Positions 39,444 through 47,528 of a stretch of 64,000 bases of DNA are shown here, piece by piece. Where the stretch lies: positions 1,054,001-1,118,000 of the forward strand of contig NZ_JAMTCQ010000008.1 in assembly GCF_024171895.1 (NCBI RefSeq), given 5' to 3'. The position numbers and the translations under genes are program-made. Position 1 is the first letter of the stretch, and each line of letters begins with the position of its first letter. Source of the stretch: Prauserella halophila. GTDB taxonomy: Bacteria > Actinomycetota > Actinomycetes > Mycobacteriales > Pseudonocardiaceae. The notes under the pieces are model-generated. The model was not told the DNA's origin. It saw nothing but the letters and a program-made list of their open reading frames with translations, and did not search any database.

Positions 39444-40592
39444 GTGACGAGCACCGACGAGCGCAGCGACGCCCAGACACGGCTGCGCAAACTCAATCTC
39501 ACCGTGTTGATGCCGCCGGTCGTGGGCATCGGCGTCCTGCTCGCCATCGTCGACACCGACACATGGCTCGACCGGGTCGCGCTCGGCATCGGCGTGGCTG
39601 TCGCCGCCTACGCGTTCCTGCGCTGGGCCGACGGTGACATCCTCCGGGTCGCGGTGCCGTGCCTCGCGCTCACGACGGGCGTGTGGCTCTACGGCGCGCT
39701 GGCCTCCGACACGCGAACGGCGTTCTTCTCCCTGCTCGTCGTGGGCCCGTTCGTCGTGTCCCGCCTCCCACGTCACCGCATCGCCGCAACGGTGCTCCTC
39801 GCGGTCGGCGGCGCGGCGATCGGGGCGATGCGGCTGCTCGTGACCACCGGTGACGTGCCGGGAACGCTTCTGGCCTACGTGCTCGTCCCCGGTGGCATGC
39901 TGGCCCTGGCGACCCTCGCCGAGTTCCCCAACAAGCGCTTCTACGACGTCGTGGAGGACCTCGAACGCGCGCGGTACCGGGAGGCGGAACTCGCCGTCGC
40001 CGGAGAGCGCATGCGGTTCGCCAGCGATCTGCACGATATCCAGGGCCACACCCTGCACGTCGTCAAACTCAAGGCGGCCCTCGCCCGCAGGCTCGTGGCC
40101 ACCGACCCGGAGCGAGCGGAGGGCGAGCTGCAGGAGATCCACGACCTGGTGGGCGAGACGATCACACGCACCAAGGAACTCGCCTACGCCCAACGACGGC
40201 TGAACCTGACGGCGGAACTGGAGAACGCGAAGAACCTGTTCGAGGCGGCAGGAATCGGCATCGACATCGACCGCCACGACGATCCGGCTCCGGGACTGAG
40301 CGAACTGCTCGGCCAGGTCCTGCGCGAAACCACGACGAACATCCTCCGGCACGCCCAGGCCGAACAGGTCCGCATCACGTTGTCGGCGTCGGGCATCACC
40401 ATCGTCAACGACGGGGCGCAGGAGACCAACCCCGCCCTCGGCGGGCTGACGACGCTCGCCGAGCGCATCTCCGAGGCCGGCGGTGCGCTGACGGTGCAAC
40501 AACGGGGCGGGCGGTTCGTCACCGCGGCGGAGTTCGATACCGCAGCCGCGCACGCGGGGACGACGGAAATCGGTGAGGAGGAACCGGTGTGA
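39444..40592 (+). CDS. Sensor histidine kinase (HisKA_3, DesK-like)
   Basis: 382 residues from GTG 39444, preceded by GAGG; the frame extends to 39369 but that part is Arg/Ala-rich and lacks a ribosome site. N-terminal half has about five to six membrane helices (LTVLMPPVVGIGVLLAIV onward). Phospho-acceptor His197 in DLHDIQGHTLHV, followed by a shortened ATPase domain (LLGQVLRETTTNILRHAQA, N box, and G-rich end). Its stop overlaps the response-regulator GTG. The pair divergent from an ABC-2 exporter resembles DesKR, LiaRS or YvfTU systems that sense membrane stress and induce export. Confidence 0.9.
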   Translation: MTSTDERSDAQTRLRKLNLTVLMPPVVGIGVLLAIVDTDTWLDRVALGIGVAVAAYAFLRWADGDILRVAVPCLALTTGVWLYGALASDTRTAFFSLLVVGPFVVSRLPRHRIAATVLLAVGGAAIGAMRLLVTTGDVPGTLLAYVLVPGGMLALATLAEFPNKRFYDVVEDLERARYREAELAVAGERMRFASDLHDIQGHTLHVVKLKAALARRLVATDPERAEGELQEIHDLVGETITRTKELAYAQRRLNLTAELENAKNLFEAAGIGIDIDRHDDPAPGLSELLGQVLRETTTNILRHAQAEQVRITLSASGITIVNDGAQETNPALGGLTTLAERISEAGGALTVQQRGGRFVTAAEFDTAAAHAGTTEIGEEEPV

Positions 40593-41191
40593 CCACCGTG
40601 GTACTGGCCGACGACGAGGCACTGTTGCGGAAGGCCATGGCCGCGCTGCTGCCGATGGAAGGCGACATCACCGTGCTCACCGAGACCGGCGACGGCGAGT
40701 CCGCGGCGCGGGAGACCCTGCTGCACCGGCCCGACGTGCTCGTCATCGACCTCGAGATGCCGGGCGTGGACGGGCTCGGCGCGGTCGCGCGGATCCGCGA
40801 GGAGCTGCCGGATCAGGTGATTCTCATGCTCACGCGGCATGCGCGCCCCGGGGTGCTGCGGAAGGCGCTCAAGCTCGGCGTGCAGGGGTTCGTCAGCAAG
40901 TCGGCCGAACCGTCGCACATCGCCTCGGTGATCGCGACGCTCCACAGCGGCAAGCGATGGATCGACCCGGACGTGTCCGCACTCGCCGTCGTCGACGACT
41001 GCCCGCTGACCGACCGGGAGGTCGACGTACTGCGAGCGACCAGCGAGGGCTATTCGGTCGCGGACATCGCGGCGCAGCTGCACCTCGCCGAGGGCACCGT
41101 ACGCAACTACCTGTCCACGACGATGCAGAAGACCCAGACGCGCACCCGGCACGACGCCGCGAGATACGCCCGCAAGCGCGATTGGCTGTGA
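40589..41191 (+). CDS. Response regulator, NarL/FixJ type
   Basis: 200 residues. Receiver domain with acidic pair Asp8/Asp9, phospho-acceptor Asp54 in VIDLEMPG, the Lys of VSKSAEPSH, and a LuxR-type helix-turn-helix in PLTDREVDVLRATSEGYSVADIAAQLHLAEGTVRNYLS. GTG start overlaps the kinase stop (GTGA), so the two are made together. Expected to activate the divergent ABC exporter genes. Confidence 0.93.
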   Translation: MTTVVLADDEALLRKAMAALLPMEGDITVLTETGDGESAARETLLHRPDVLVIDLEMPGVDGLGAVARIREELPDQVILMLTRHARPGVLRKALKLGVQGFVSKSAEPSHIASVIATLHSGKRWIDPDVSALAVVDDCPLTDREVDVLRATSEGYSVADIAAQLHLAEGTVRNYLSTTMQKTQTRTRHDAARYARKRDWL

Positions 41192-41664
41192 GCGAGCTAC
41201 GCGGAGCCGGCGCCGGAGCCGGAGCCGGAGTCGGAGTCGGAGTCGGAGCCGGACTGGCCTCCGGGGCGATGCCCGCCCTGGTCATGGCCACGGTTCCGCT
41301 GTCGGAAACGGCGTCGACGAACAGTCTCACACGCTGATGCGCCCGGTCGGCACGTCCTCCTCGAGTGCGGTCACGGGAGTGGTACTGGCCAGTCCGGCGG
41401 TCAGCGCCGGCGGAACACGCTCCACGGTCACGTTCATCCGATTCCCCCGGTCAACGACACCGCGCGTGCCTGGGGCGCGACCGGGCGCCGTGGCCCGTGA
41501 TTGCGGGGCGCGACGCGCGAGACGACGGGCGAACGCAGCACACCCGTGGCTGGATGCAGAACACGCGGTGTTGAGCGCAGAACACGCGGTGCCGGATGCA
41601 GGACACGCGCGTCCGAGCGCAGGACACGCGGGGATGAGGCAGCGCTCACGTCCGATTGACGTCC
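41192..41664. other. Repeat-rich intergenic stretch before the arsenic genes
   Basis: No convincing gene. At 41208-41257 a hexanucleotide run GGAGCC/GGAGTC is repeated about eight times. Array C of the 21-bp repeat fills 41531-41632. Frames through these repeats look long but encode only repetitive Ala/Gly/Val or Arg/Leu/His strings, so they are rejected as genes. Confidence 0.6.
41531..41632 (-). repeat. Array C: diverged 21-bp repeat (5 copies)
   Basis: GCAGNACAC cores at 41535, 41556, 41577, 41598 and 41619, exactly 21 bases apart. Read on the minus strand the unit begins CGTGTTCTGCATCC, comparable to CGTGTTGCGGATTCC of array A. Same period and same CGTGTT opening suggest one family in two sequence variants. 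Confidence 0.8.
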
Positions 41665-41684
41665 ATCTCGATAGATATCAAGAT
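41665..41684 (+). promoter_or_regulatory. ArsR operator of the first arsenic operon
   Basis: ATCTCGATA-GA-TATCAAGAT: 9-bp arms with one mismatch, 2-base spacer, in AT-rich context directly before the arsR ATG at 41691. Typical of ArsR/SmtB operators that cover the promoter and allow autoregulation. Confidence 0.65.
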
Positions 41685-41690
41685 AGACAA

Positions 41691-42155
41691 ATGTCGAAAC
41701 AGTCGTCGGAGGGCGCCGCGACCGTACCCGGCGGGACGCTGCAGTCCGAACCCCACGGGACACCGCAGTCCGAACCCCACGGGACGCCGGAGTCCGAGCT
41801 CTGCGGGACGTCACTGTCCGGCGACCCGTTGTCGCAGGATCAGGCCACCGAGCTCGCGCAGGCGTTCAAGGCCCTGGCCGACCCGGTGCGCCTGCGCCTG
41901 CTGTCGCTCATCGCCTCCCACGCCGGCGGCGAAGCGTGCGTGTGCGACCTGACCGGGACGTTCGACCTCACCGGTCCGACGATCTCGCACCACCTCAAGA
42001 TCCTGCGCGAGACCGGGCTCGTGACGAGCGAGCGGCGCGCGACCTGGGTGTACTACCGGGCGGCTCCCGACGTCCTCGCCCGGCTGTCGGCCGTCCTCCG
42101 GCCCGCCCCTCTTCACCTTCCCGAGACGAGCGCCGAGACGGAGATTCCCGCATGA
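41691..42155 (+). CDS. arsR: ArsR family arsenical repressor
   Basis: 154 residues from ATG 41691. The first 45 residues are a low-complexity leader with three tandem units (SEPHGTPQSEPHGTPE...), encoded by tandem DNA repeats. Then a winged helix: FKALADPVRLRLLSLIASHAGGEACVCDLT, TISHHLKILRETGLVTSERRATWVYYRA. The Cys pair in ACVCDL is the usual As(III) site. Releases its operator on binding arsenite. Its stop overlaps the acr3 ATG (ATGA). The longer open frame upstream runs through repeat array C and is not real. Confidence 0.9.
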   Translation: MSKQSSEGAATVPGGTLQSEPHGTPQSEPHGTPESELCGTSLSGDPLSQDQATELAQAFKALADPVRLRLLSLIASHAGGEACVCDLTGTFDLTGPTISHHLKILRETGLVTSERRATWVYYRAAPDVLARLSAVLRPAPLHLPETSAETEIPA

Positions 42156-43273
42156 CCGCGGACCCCACGGGGACGACGAACCCCACGGAGACGACGACCG
42201 AGAACCGCGGCGTCGTCGGCAAGTTGTCCACACTGGACCGGTTCCTGCCACTGTGGATCGCCGCGGCGATGGTCGCGGGCCTGCTCGCCGGACGGTGGAT
42301 CCCCGGTCTGAACACGACGCTGGAGGCCATCTCCGTCGGCGGCATTTCGGTGCCGATCGCGCTCGGCCTGCTGGTGATGATGTACCCGGTGCTCGCGAAG
42401 GTCCGCTACGACCGGCTCGACACGGTCACCCGGGACCACCGGTTGCTGTGGCCGTCGCTGGTGCTCAACTGGGTACTCGGACCGGCCGTCATGTTCGCAC
42501 TGGCGTGGGCGCTGCTGCCGGACCTGCCCGAATACCGCACCGGCCTGATCATCGTGGGGCTGGCTCGCTGCATCGCCATGGTGATCATTTGGAACGACCT
42601 GGCCTGCGGCGACCGCGAGGCCGCAGCCGTGCTGGTGGCGCTGAACTCGGTGTTCCAGGTCATCGCCTTCGGCGCACTCGGCTGGTTCTACCTCGAGCTG
42701 CTGCCGGGCTGGCTCGGCCTGCCCACGGCCGACCTCGACGTCTCGGCCTGGCAGATCGCGGTGAACGTGCTGATATTCCTCGGCATTCCGCTGCTCGCCG
42801 GCTATCTCACGCGCCGGTTCGGCGAACGCGCGAAGGGCCGTGCCTGGTACGAATCGCGATTCCTGCCGCGGATCGGCCCGCTGGCGCTCTACGGGCTGTT
42901 GTTCACCATCGTTCTGCTGTTCGCCCTGCAGGGAGAGCAGATCACCGGCAACCCGCTCGACGTGGTCCGCATCGCGCTGCCCCTGCTGATCTACTTCGCC
43001 GTGATGTGGGCGGGTTCCTACGCGCTCGGCAAGGCCGTCGGCCTGAACTACGAACGCACGACGACGCTCGCCTTCACCGCGGCCGGCAACAACTTCGAGC
43101 TGGCGATCGCCGTGGCCATCGCGACCTTCGGGGCCACGAGCGGACAAGCGCTGGCCGGCGTCGTCGGCCCGCTCATCGAGGTGCCGGTGTTGGTGGCACT
43201 CGTGTACGTCTCGCTGGCGCTCCGGCGCCGATTCGCCGCCTCCACCGAGCCGCATCCGTCCGACCGGCAGTAA
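42152..43273 (+). CDS. acr3: Arsenite efflux transporter, ACR3 family
   Basis: 373 residues, ten hydrophobic helices. Conserved ACR3 features: LGLLVMMYPVLAKVRYD, NWVLGPAVMFALAW, the essential Cys in LARCIAMVIIWNDLACGD, and FTAAGNNFELAIAVAIATFG near the C-terminus. Exports arsenite (and possibly antimonite) using the proton gradient. Starts on an ATG overlapping the arsR stop, so the two are coupled. Followed by short tandem repeats and then arsC in the same direction. Confidence 0.95.
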   Translation: MTADPTGTTNPTETTTENRGVVGKLSTLDRFLPLWIAAAMVAGLLAGRWIPGLNTTLEAISVGGISVPIALGLLVMMYPVLAKVRYDRLDTVTRDHRLLWPSLVLNWVLGPAVMFALAWALLPDLPEYRTGLIIVGLARCIAMVIIWNDLACGDREAAAVLVALNSVFQVIAFGALGWFYLELLPGWLGLPTADLDVSAWQIAVNVLIFLGIPLLAGYLTRRFGERAKGRAWYESRFLPRIGPLALYGLLFTIVLLFALQGEQITGNPLDVVRIALPLLIYFAVMWAGSYALGKAVGLNYERTTTLAFTAAGNNFELAIAVAIATFGATSGQALAGVVGPLIEVPVLVALVYVSLALRRRFAASTEPHPSDRQ

Positions 43274-43274
43274 T

Positions 43275-43319
43275 CCACCCCGCAGTGGTCCACCCCGCAG
43301 TGGTCCACCCCGCAGTGGT
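43275..43319 (+). repeat. Three 15-bp tandem repeats between acr3 and arsC
   Basis: CCACCCCGCAGTGGT repeated exactly three times head to tail. Each unit contains the small palindrome CCAC...GTGG, so the RNA could form repeated hairpins between acr3 and arsC. Confidence 0.9.
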
Positions 43320-43345
43320 CCGGCAAGCAGCAGAAGGAGAATCCC

Positions 43346-43756
43346 GTGTCCGACATCCCCGAGGTGCTGTTCGTCTGCGTACACAACGCGGGACGTTCGC
43401 AGATGGCCGCCGCACTGCTCGATCACCACGCCGCGGGCCGGGTGACCGTCCGGTCGGCGGGCTCGGCGCCCGCCGAATCGATCAACCCGGCCGTCCGCGA
43501 GGTGATGGGCGAGCTCGGGCTGGACCTGAGCAAGGAGTTCCCCAAGCCGCTGACCACCGAGGCGGTCGAGGCCGCCGACGTGGTGATCACGATGGGCTGC
43601 GGTGACGCGTGCCCCGTGTTCCCCGGCAAGCGCTACCTGGACTGGCAGCTCGCCGACCCCGCAGGCAGGGGTGCCGACGACGTGCGGCCGATCCGCGACG
43701 ACATCGACCGGCGGGTGCGGGCGCTCCTGGCCGAACTCCTGCCCGCGACGGACTGA
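43346..43756 (+). CDS. arsC: Arsenate reductase, low-molecular-weight phosphatase type
   Basis: 136 residues from GTG, with AGAAGGAG upstream. Active-site loop CVHNAGRS (Cys11), then the Cys pair Cys85 and Cys89 in MGCGDACPVFPGK. In actinobacteria this family either uses mycothiol/mycoredoxin or a thioredoxin-type Cys relay; the extra pair favours the relay type, but that is not settled by sequence. Reduces arsenate to arsenite for export by Acr3. Confidence 0.93.
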   Translation: MSDIPEVLFVCVHNAGRSQMAAALLDHHAAGRVTVRSAGSAPAESINPAVREVMGELGLDLSKEFPKPLTTEAVEAADVVITMGCGDACPVFPGKRYLDWQLADPAGRGADDVRPIRDDIDRRVRALLAELLPATD

Positions 43757-43809
43757 CCGGCTCACGCGCGGATTCGGGGCACCACCACTCGGAGCGGAAA
43801 GGACGGCAC

Positions 43810-44970
43810 GTGGCCGGGACCGAGACCGTGGACATGGACGTGGACGTGGTCGTGATCGGCGGCGGCCAGGCCGGACTCGCCGCGGGCTATTTCCTGCGCC
43901 GGGCCGGGTTGCGGTTCGTCGTCCTCGACGCGCAGGACGATCCGGGCGGGGCGTGGCGCCGCGGTTGGGACTCGTTGCGGCTGTTCTCCCCTGCCGAGCA
44001 CAACCCGCTGCCGGGCTGGTGGATGCCCCGGCAGGAGGGCGAGCTCTTCCCGACGGCGGGTCATGTCGCGGCCTATCTGCGGGACTACGAGCTGCGCTAC
44101 GACCTCCCGGTCCGGCGGCCCGTGCGGGTGCACGGTGTCCGGGACGCGGGTGCGGCACTGGCCGTCGACACCGACCACGGCACGTGGCACGCCTCCTTCG
44201 TCGTCAGCGCCACCGGAACCTGGGATTCACCGGTGCTGCCCCACTACCCGGGTGCCGCCGAATTCGCGGGCGAGCAGTGCCACACCGTCGACTACCGCTC
44301 ACCGGAACGGTTCCGCGGCCGCCACGTCGTGGTCGTGGGAGGCGGCAATTCGGCAGCGCAGATCCTGGCGGAGGTCTCCACGGTCACGACCACGACCTGG
44401 GTCACGCGCAGGCCCGCCCGGTTCATGCCCGACGGCGTGGACGGCCGCGTGCTGTTCGACGTCGCCACCCGGCGGGAGGCCGCCCGCCGGGCCGGCACGG
44501 ACGCCGAGAGCGTCTCGGCGCTCGGCGACATCGTGATGGTTCCGCCGGTCCGCGAGGCCCGCGACCGCGGCGTGTTCCGCGCCCTGCCGATGTTCGACCG
44601 GCTCACCCGCGACGGCGTGGCCTGGGACGATGTGGCCTGGGACGGTGTGGTCCGGAGCGGTGCGGCCACCGGCGACGGCGCCGAGCAGCCGTGCGACGTC
44701 ATCGTCTGGTGCACCGGATTCCGTCCGACGCTCGACCACCTCGCCCCGCTGAACCTGGCGCCGGACCTGTCGCCGGATCTGTCGCCGACCGAGCGGGTGC
44801 CGACCGAGCGGGTGCCGAAGACCGTCGGCACCCGCTCGGTCGACGAACCGCGGCTGTATCTGCTGGGCTACGGCGACTGGACGGGCGCAGCCTCGGCGAC
44901 CCTGATCGGGGCGAGCCGCACCGCCAAGCCGACCGTCTCAGACATCGCCGAACGCCTGCGTGCGAGCTGA
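43810..44970 (+). CDS. arsO: ArsO-type flavoprotein monooxygenase
   Basis: 386 residues from GTG with GGAAAGGA upstream. Two dinucleotide sites: VVVIGGGQAGLAAGYFLRRAG for FAD and VVVVGGGNSAAQILAEV for NAD(P)H; the class B monooxygenase-like context PGGAWRRGWDSLRLFSPAEH follows the first. Proteins of this type occur in ars operons as ArsO, thought to act on arsenic species or reactive by-products. Two short in-frame duplications are seen: AWDDVAWDGV and LSPDLSPTERVPTERVPK, probably from slippage. Confidence 0.85.
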   Translation: MAGTETVDMDVDVVVIGGGQAGLAAGYFLRRAGLRFVVLDAQDDPGGAWRRGWDSLRLFSPAEHNPLPGWWMPRQEGELFPTAGHVAAYLRDYELRYDLPVRRPVRVHGVRDAGAALAVDTDHGTWHASFVVSATGTWDSPVLPHYPGAAEFAGEQCHTVDYRSPERFRGRHVVVVGGGNSAAQILAEVSTVTTTTWVTRRPARFMPDGVDGRVLFDVATRREAARRAGTDAESVSALGDIVMVPPVREARDRGVFRALPMFDRLTRDGVAWDDVAWDGVVRSGAATGDGAEQPCDVIVWCTGFRPTLDHLAPLNLAPDLSPDLSPTERVPTERVPKTVGTRSVDEPRLYLLGYGDWTGAASATLIGASRTAKPTVSDIAERLRAS

Positions 44971-44995
44971 CCAGAGCATCGACGTCGCCCACGGA

Positions 44996-45100
44996 TCAGC
45001 CTTTTCCCTCGTCGTCGGAAGCCGGAGCAGCGGCGCGGGCCGGAGCGGCGGTCTTCCGGGCGTTCCGCCTCGCCCGGAAGACCGCCGAGATCCCGCTCAT
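44996..45100 (-). CDS. Possible 34-residue basic protein coupled to the flavoprotein gene
   Basis: ATG at 45100 overlaps the flavoprotein stop by ATGA, the usual sign of coupling. The product starts MSGISAVFRARRNARKTAAP, is rich in Arg, Lys and Ala and ends DDEGKG. Composition would suit a nucleic-acid-binding or membrane-interacting micropeptide, but it could equally be chance. No family recognised. Convergent with arsO. Confidence 0.35.
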   Translation of the reverse strand: MSGISAVFRARRNARKTAAPARAAAPASDDEGKG

Positions 45101-46545
45101 CTCGCAGCCGAGGTGGGCGCAGCCGGGCTGGACGCGGCCGGGGTCGCGGTCTCGGCGGGTGCGCCGCAGCACCCGCCCGCCTGCCCGGCACCGGCGGAGT
45201 CGGCGGGGTCGGTGGAGTCGGTGGAGTCGGCCACCTGCTCGTCGCCGGCCGGGCCGCCCGCCTGCCCGTCGGACAGGCCCGCGCCGCCGCAGACGCCGGT
45301 CTCGGGAAGGGTGAGCTCGACCCGGCGGGCCGCTTCGGTGTCGCCCGCGAGTTCGGCGGCGATGCTGCGGACCTGTTCGTAACCCGTCATCGCGAGGAAG
45401 GTCGGCGCCCGGCCGTAGCTCTTCATCCCCGCCAGGTACACGTCCGGCTCCGGGTGGGCGAGTTCGGCGGCGCCGTGCGGGTACACGGTACCGCACGAGT
45501 GCACGTTCGGGTCGATGAGCGGCGCCAACCGCACGGGCGCCTGCAGTGTGGTGTCCAGTTCGAGCCGCAGCTCCGACAGCCATGACAGGTCCGGCCGGAA
45601 CCCGGTCAGTGCCACGACCTCGTCCACACCGGCGACACGGCGTCCGTCCACAGTGGCCAGAGTCAGTCTGTCGTGGACGTCGCGTTCGACGGTGTCGGTG
45701 CGGAATCCGGCTTCGACGGCGATGCGGCCCGCCTTCACCGCAGCCTCGGCCCGTTCGCCCAGCTCACCGCGTGCAGGCAGCTGGTCCGCGGCGCCTCCGC
45801 CGAAGGCGTCGCCGACCTCACCACGGCGCAGCAGCCACGTGACCCGGGTGTCCGGGTGTTCGGCGGCCAGCTCGTCGAACATGATCAGCGCGGTCAGCGC
45901 CGAGTGGCCGCTGCCCGCGACGACCACGTGCCGCCCGGCGTAGCGCGCCCGCACCGCGGCCTCGCGCAGATCCGGCAGGTGCCGGGTGATCCGCTCGGCC
46001 GCGTCGCCTTCACCGAGCGCAGGCAGTCCGTCACCGCCCAGCGGGTTCGGCGTCCGCCACGTGCCGGACGCGTCGATCACCGCCCGTGCGGTGATGCGCT
46101 CCTCGCCGCCCGTGGTGCGCACGTGGACGGTCAGTGGTTCGGTATCGCGCCCCGCATCCACCACGCGGTCCCGGCCGCGCCGTGCGACGCCGGTGACCTC
46201 GGCGCCGAACCGCACGCGGTGTCCCAGCGCCGCCGCGAGCGGACGAAGGTGGTCGGCGACCCACTGCGCGCCCGTCGGGTACGCGTCGTCGTCCGGACGG
46301 TGCCACCCGCCGGCCTCGAGCACCCCGTCCTCGAGTAGCCCGTCCTCGAGCACCCGGAGCGCCGCCGGGGCGACGACCTCGGCCCACCGCGAGAACAGCC
46401 GCACGTGTCCCCATTCGGCCACGGCCGCGCCCGCCTGCTCACCACGCTCGAGCACGAGCGGCTCGACTCCCCGCTCCAGCAGCTCCGCGGCGGCCGCCAA
46501 TCCCACGGGGCCTGCACCCACCACCACAACCGGTGCCTCGTTCAT
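45097..46545 (-). CDS. FAD/NAD(P)-dependent flavoprotein of the arsenic locus with a Cys-rich tail
   Basis: 482 residues. FAD motif VVVGAGPVGLAAAAELLERG; NAD(P) motif VVVAGSGHSALTALIMF; VALTGFRPDLSW and GMKSYGRAPTFLAMTGYEQVR near the C-terminus. Related to thioredoxin-reductase-like/monooxygenase flavoproteins found next to arsR in actinobacteria. The last 65 residues form a disordered Ala/Asp/Gly tail with CGGAG and GGCCGAP, vicinal Cys suited to bind As(III). Divergent from arsR-arsN, sharing a promoter region with three operator-like repeats. Its reaction (reduction or oxidation of arsenic compounds) is not established. Confidence 0.85.
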   Translation of the reverse strand: MNEAPVVVVGAGPVGLAAAAELLERGVEPLVLERGEQAGAAVAEWGHVRLFSRWAEVVAPAALRVLEDGLLEDGVLEAGGWHRPDDDAYPTGAQWVADHLRPLAAALGHRVRFGAEVTGVARRGRDRVVDAGRDTEPLTVHVRTTGGEERITARAVIDASGTWRTPNPLGGDGLPALGEGDAAERITRHLPDLREAAVRARYAGRHVVVAGSGHSALTALIMFDELAAEHPDTRVTWLLRRGEVGDAFGGGAADQLPARGELGERAEAAVKAGRIAVEAGFRTDTVERDVHDRLTLATVDGRRVAGVDEVVALTGFRPDLSWLSELRLELDTTLQAPVRLAPLIDPNVHSCGTVYPHGAAELAHPEPDVYLAGMKSYGRAPTFLAMTGYEQVRSIAAELAGDTEAARRVELTLPETGVCGGAGLSDGQAGGPAGDEQVADSTDSTDPADSAGAGQAGGCCGAPAETATPAASSPAAPTSAAR

Positions 46546-46560
46546 CGCCGCAACCCTTCC

Positions 46561-46635
46561 ATCGATAGGCGTCGATCAAGCTGTTCCGACAGTATCGACC
46601 GACATCGATAGAAGCAACCATCGACAGGAGTCGAT
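46561..46635. promoter_or_regulatory. Triple ArsR operator in the divergent arsenic promoter
   Basis: Three copies of ATCGA-N6-TCGAT at 46561-46576, 46594-46609 and 46620-46635, lying between divergent start codons at 46545 and 46647. The middle copy is extended by one base pair (TATCGA...TCGATA). The equal geometry points to one ArsR-type dimer binding three times and controlling both genes. Confidence 0.75.
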
Positions 46636-46646
46636 ACACTGGGGTC

Positions 46647-47486
46647 ATGCCGATCGCGCTACGCGAAGCCCAGATCCTGCCGACCGCGGCCGCGAGCACG
46701 TACGCGGACTGGTTCGCGTGCCTCGCCGAACCGGTCCGCGTGCGGCTCCTGCATGCCGTCGCCACCAGCCCGAAGGGCATCACCGTCGGTGCACTCACGA
46801 AGCTCCTCGGTACGAGCCAGTCGACGTGCTCGTTCCACGTGCGCAAGCTCGCCGACGTCGGGTTCGTCGAGACGCACAAGGAGGGCACGGCGACGGTCGT
46901 GACGGTCAACGAAGCCTGCTGCACCGGGCTTCCCCACGCCGCGGACGCCGTCATGGGCGCGCTCGGCCCACGGCCGTGCTGCCCGGACGACCTGCCGGCC
47001 GACGTCACCGTCCGAGCACTGCGCAGCGAGGACTGGCCCGCCGTGCGCCGCATCTACGGCGAGGGCATCGCCACCGGTATCGCCACGTTCGAGACCACCG
47101 TGCCCGACGAGGCACAGCTCGACGCCGCCTGGTTGCCCGGCCATCGCTGGGTCGCCGAACTCGACGGCGAGGTCGCAGGCTGGACCGCCGCAGCACCGGT
47201 CTCGACACGCGAATGCTATGCGGGCGTCGCGGAGACGTCCGTCTACATCGGAGAGCAGCACCGCGGGCGCGGCATCGGCAAGGCGTTGCTGTACAAGCAA
47301 GTAACCGAGGCCGACGCCGACGACCTGTGGACGTTGCAGACGTCGATCTTCACGCAGAACCGCGCGAGCGTGGCGCTGCACCACGCCGCCGGCTATCGCA
47401 CCGTGGGCCTGCGCGAACGCGTCGCCCGGCGGGACGGACGGTGGCACGACACGGTGCTGCTCGAACGCCGCTCACCGGTGAACTGA
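46647..47486 (+). CDS. ArsR repressor fused to an ArsN/PAT-type N-acetyltransferase
   Basis: 279 residues. Residues 1-115 are an ArsR winged helix (CLAEPVRVRLLHAVATSPKG, STCSFHVRKLADVGFVETHKEG) with two vicinal Cys pairs, Cys91-Cys92 (ACCTG) and Cys111-Cys112 (PCCPD), for As(III). Residues 120-275 are a GNAT domain of the phosphinothricin acetyltransferase group: RIYGEGIATGIATFETTVP, VAETSVYIGEQHRGRGIGKALL (acetyl-CoA loop), HAAGYRTVGLRERV and RWHDTVLL. ArsN1 of this family acetylates the organoarsenical antibiotic arsinothricin. The fusion would combine sensor and resistance enzyme; regulation by the three upstream operators is likely. Confidence 0.9.
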   Translation: MPIALREAQILPTAAASTYADWFACLAEPVRVRLLHAVATSPKGITVGALTKLLGTSQSTCSFHVRKLADVGFVETHKEGTATVVTVNEACCTGLPHAADAVMGALGPRPCCPDDLPADVTVRALRSEDWPAVRRIYGEGIATGIATFETTVPDEAQLDAAWLPGHRWVAELDGEVAGWTAAAPVSTRECYAGVAETSVYIGEQHRGRGIGKALLYKQVTEADADDLWTLQTSIFTQNRASVALHHAAGYRTVGLRERVARRDGRWHDTVLLERRSPVN

Positions 47487-47528
47487 ACCGAGCCGGCGAA
47501 GAGGCCGCCGCGACGACCCCGGCGACCG

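Noticed and set aside
41337-41690. Upstream extension of the first ArsR and antisense frames across the 21-bp repeats
   Set aside because: The sequence there only translates repeat units; the operator and a proper ATG lie after them.
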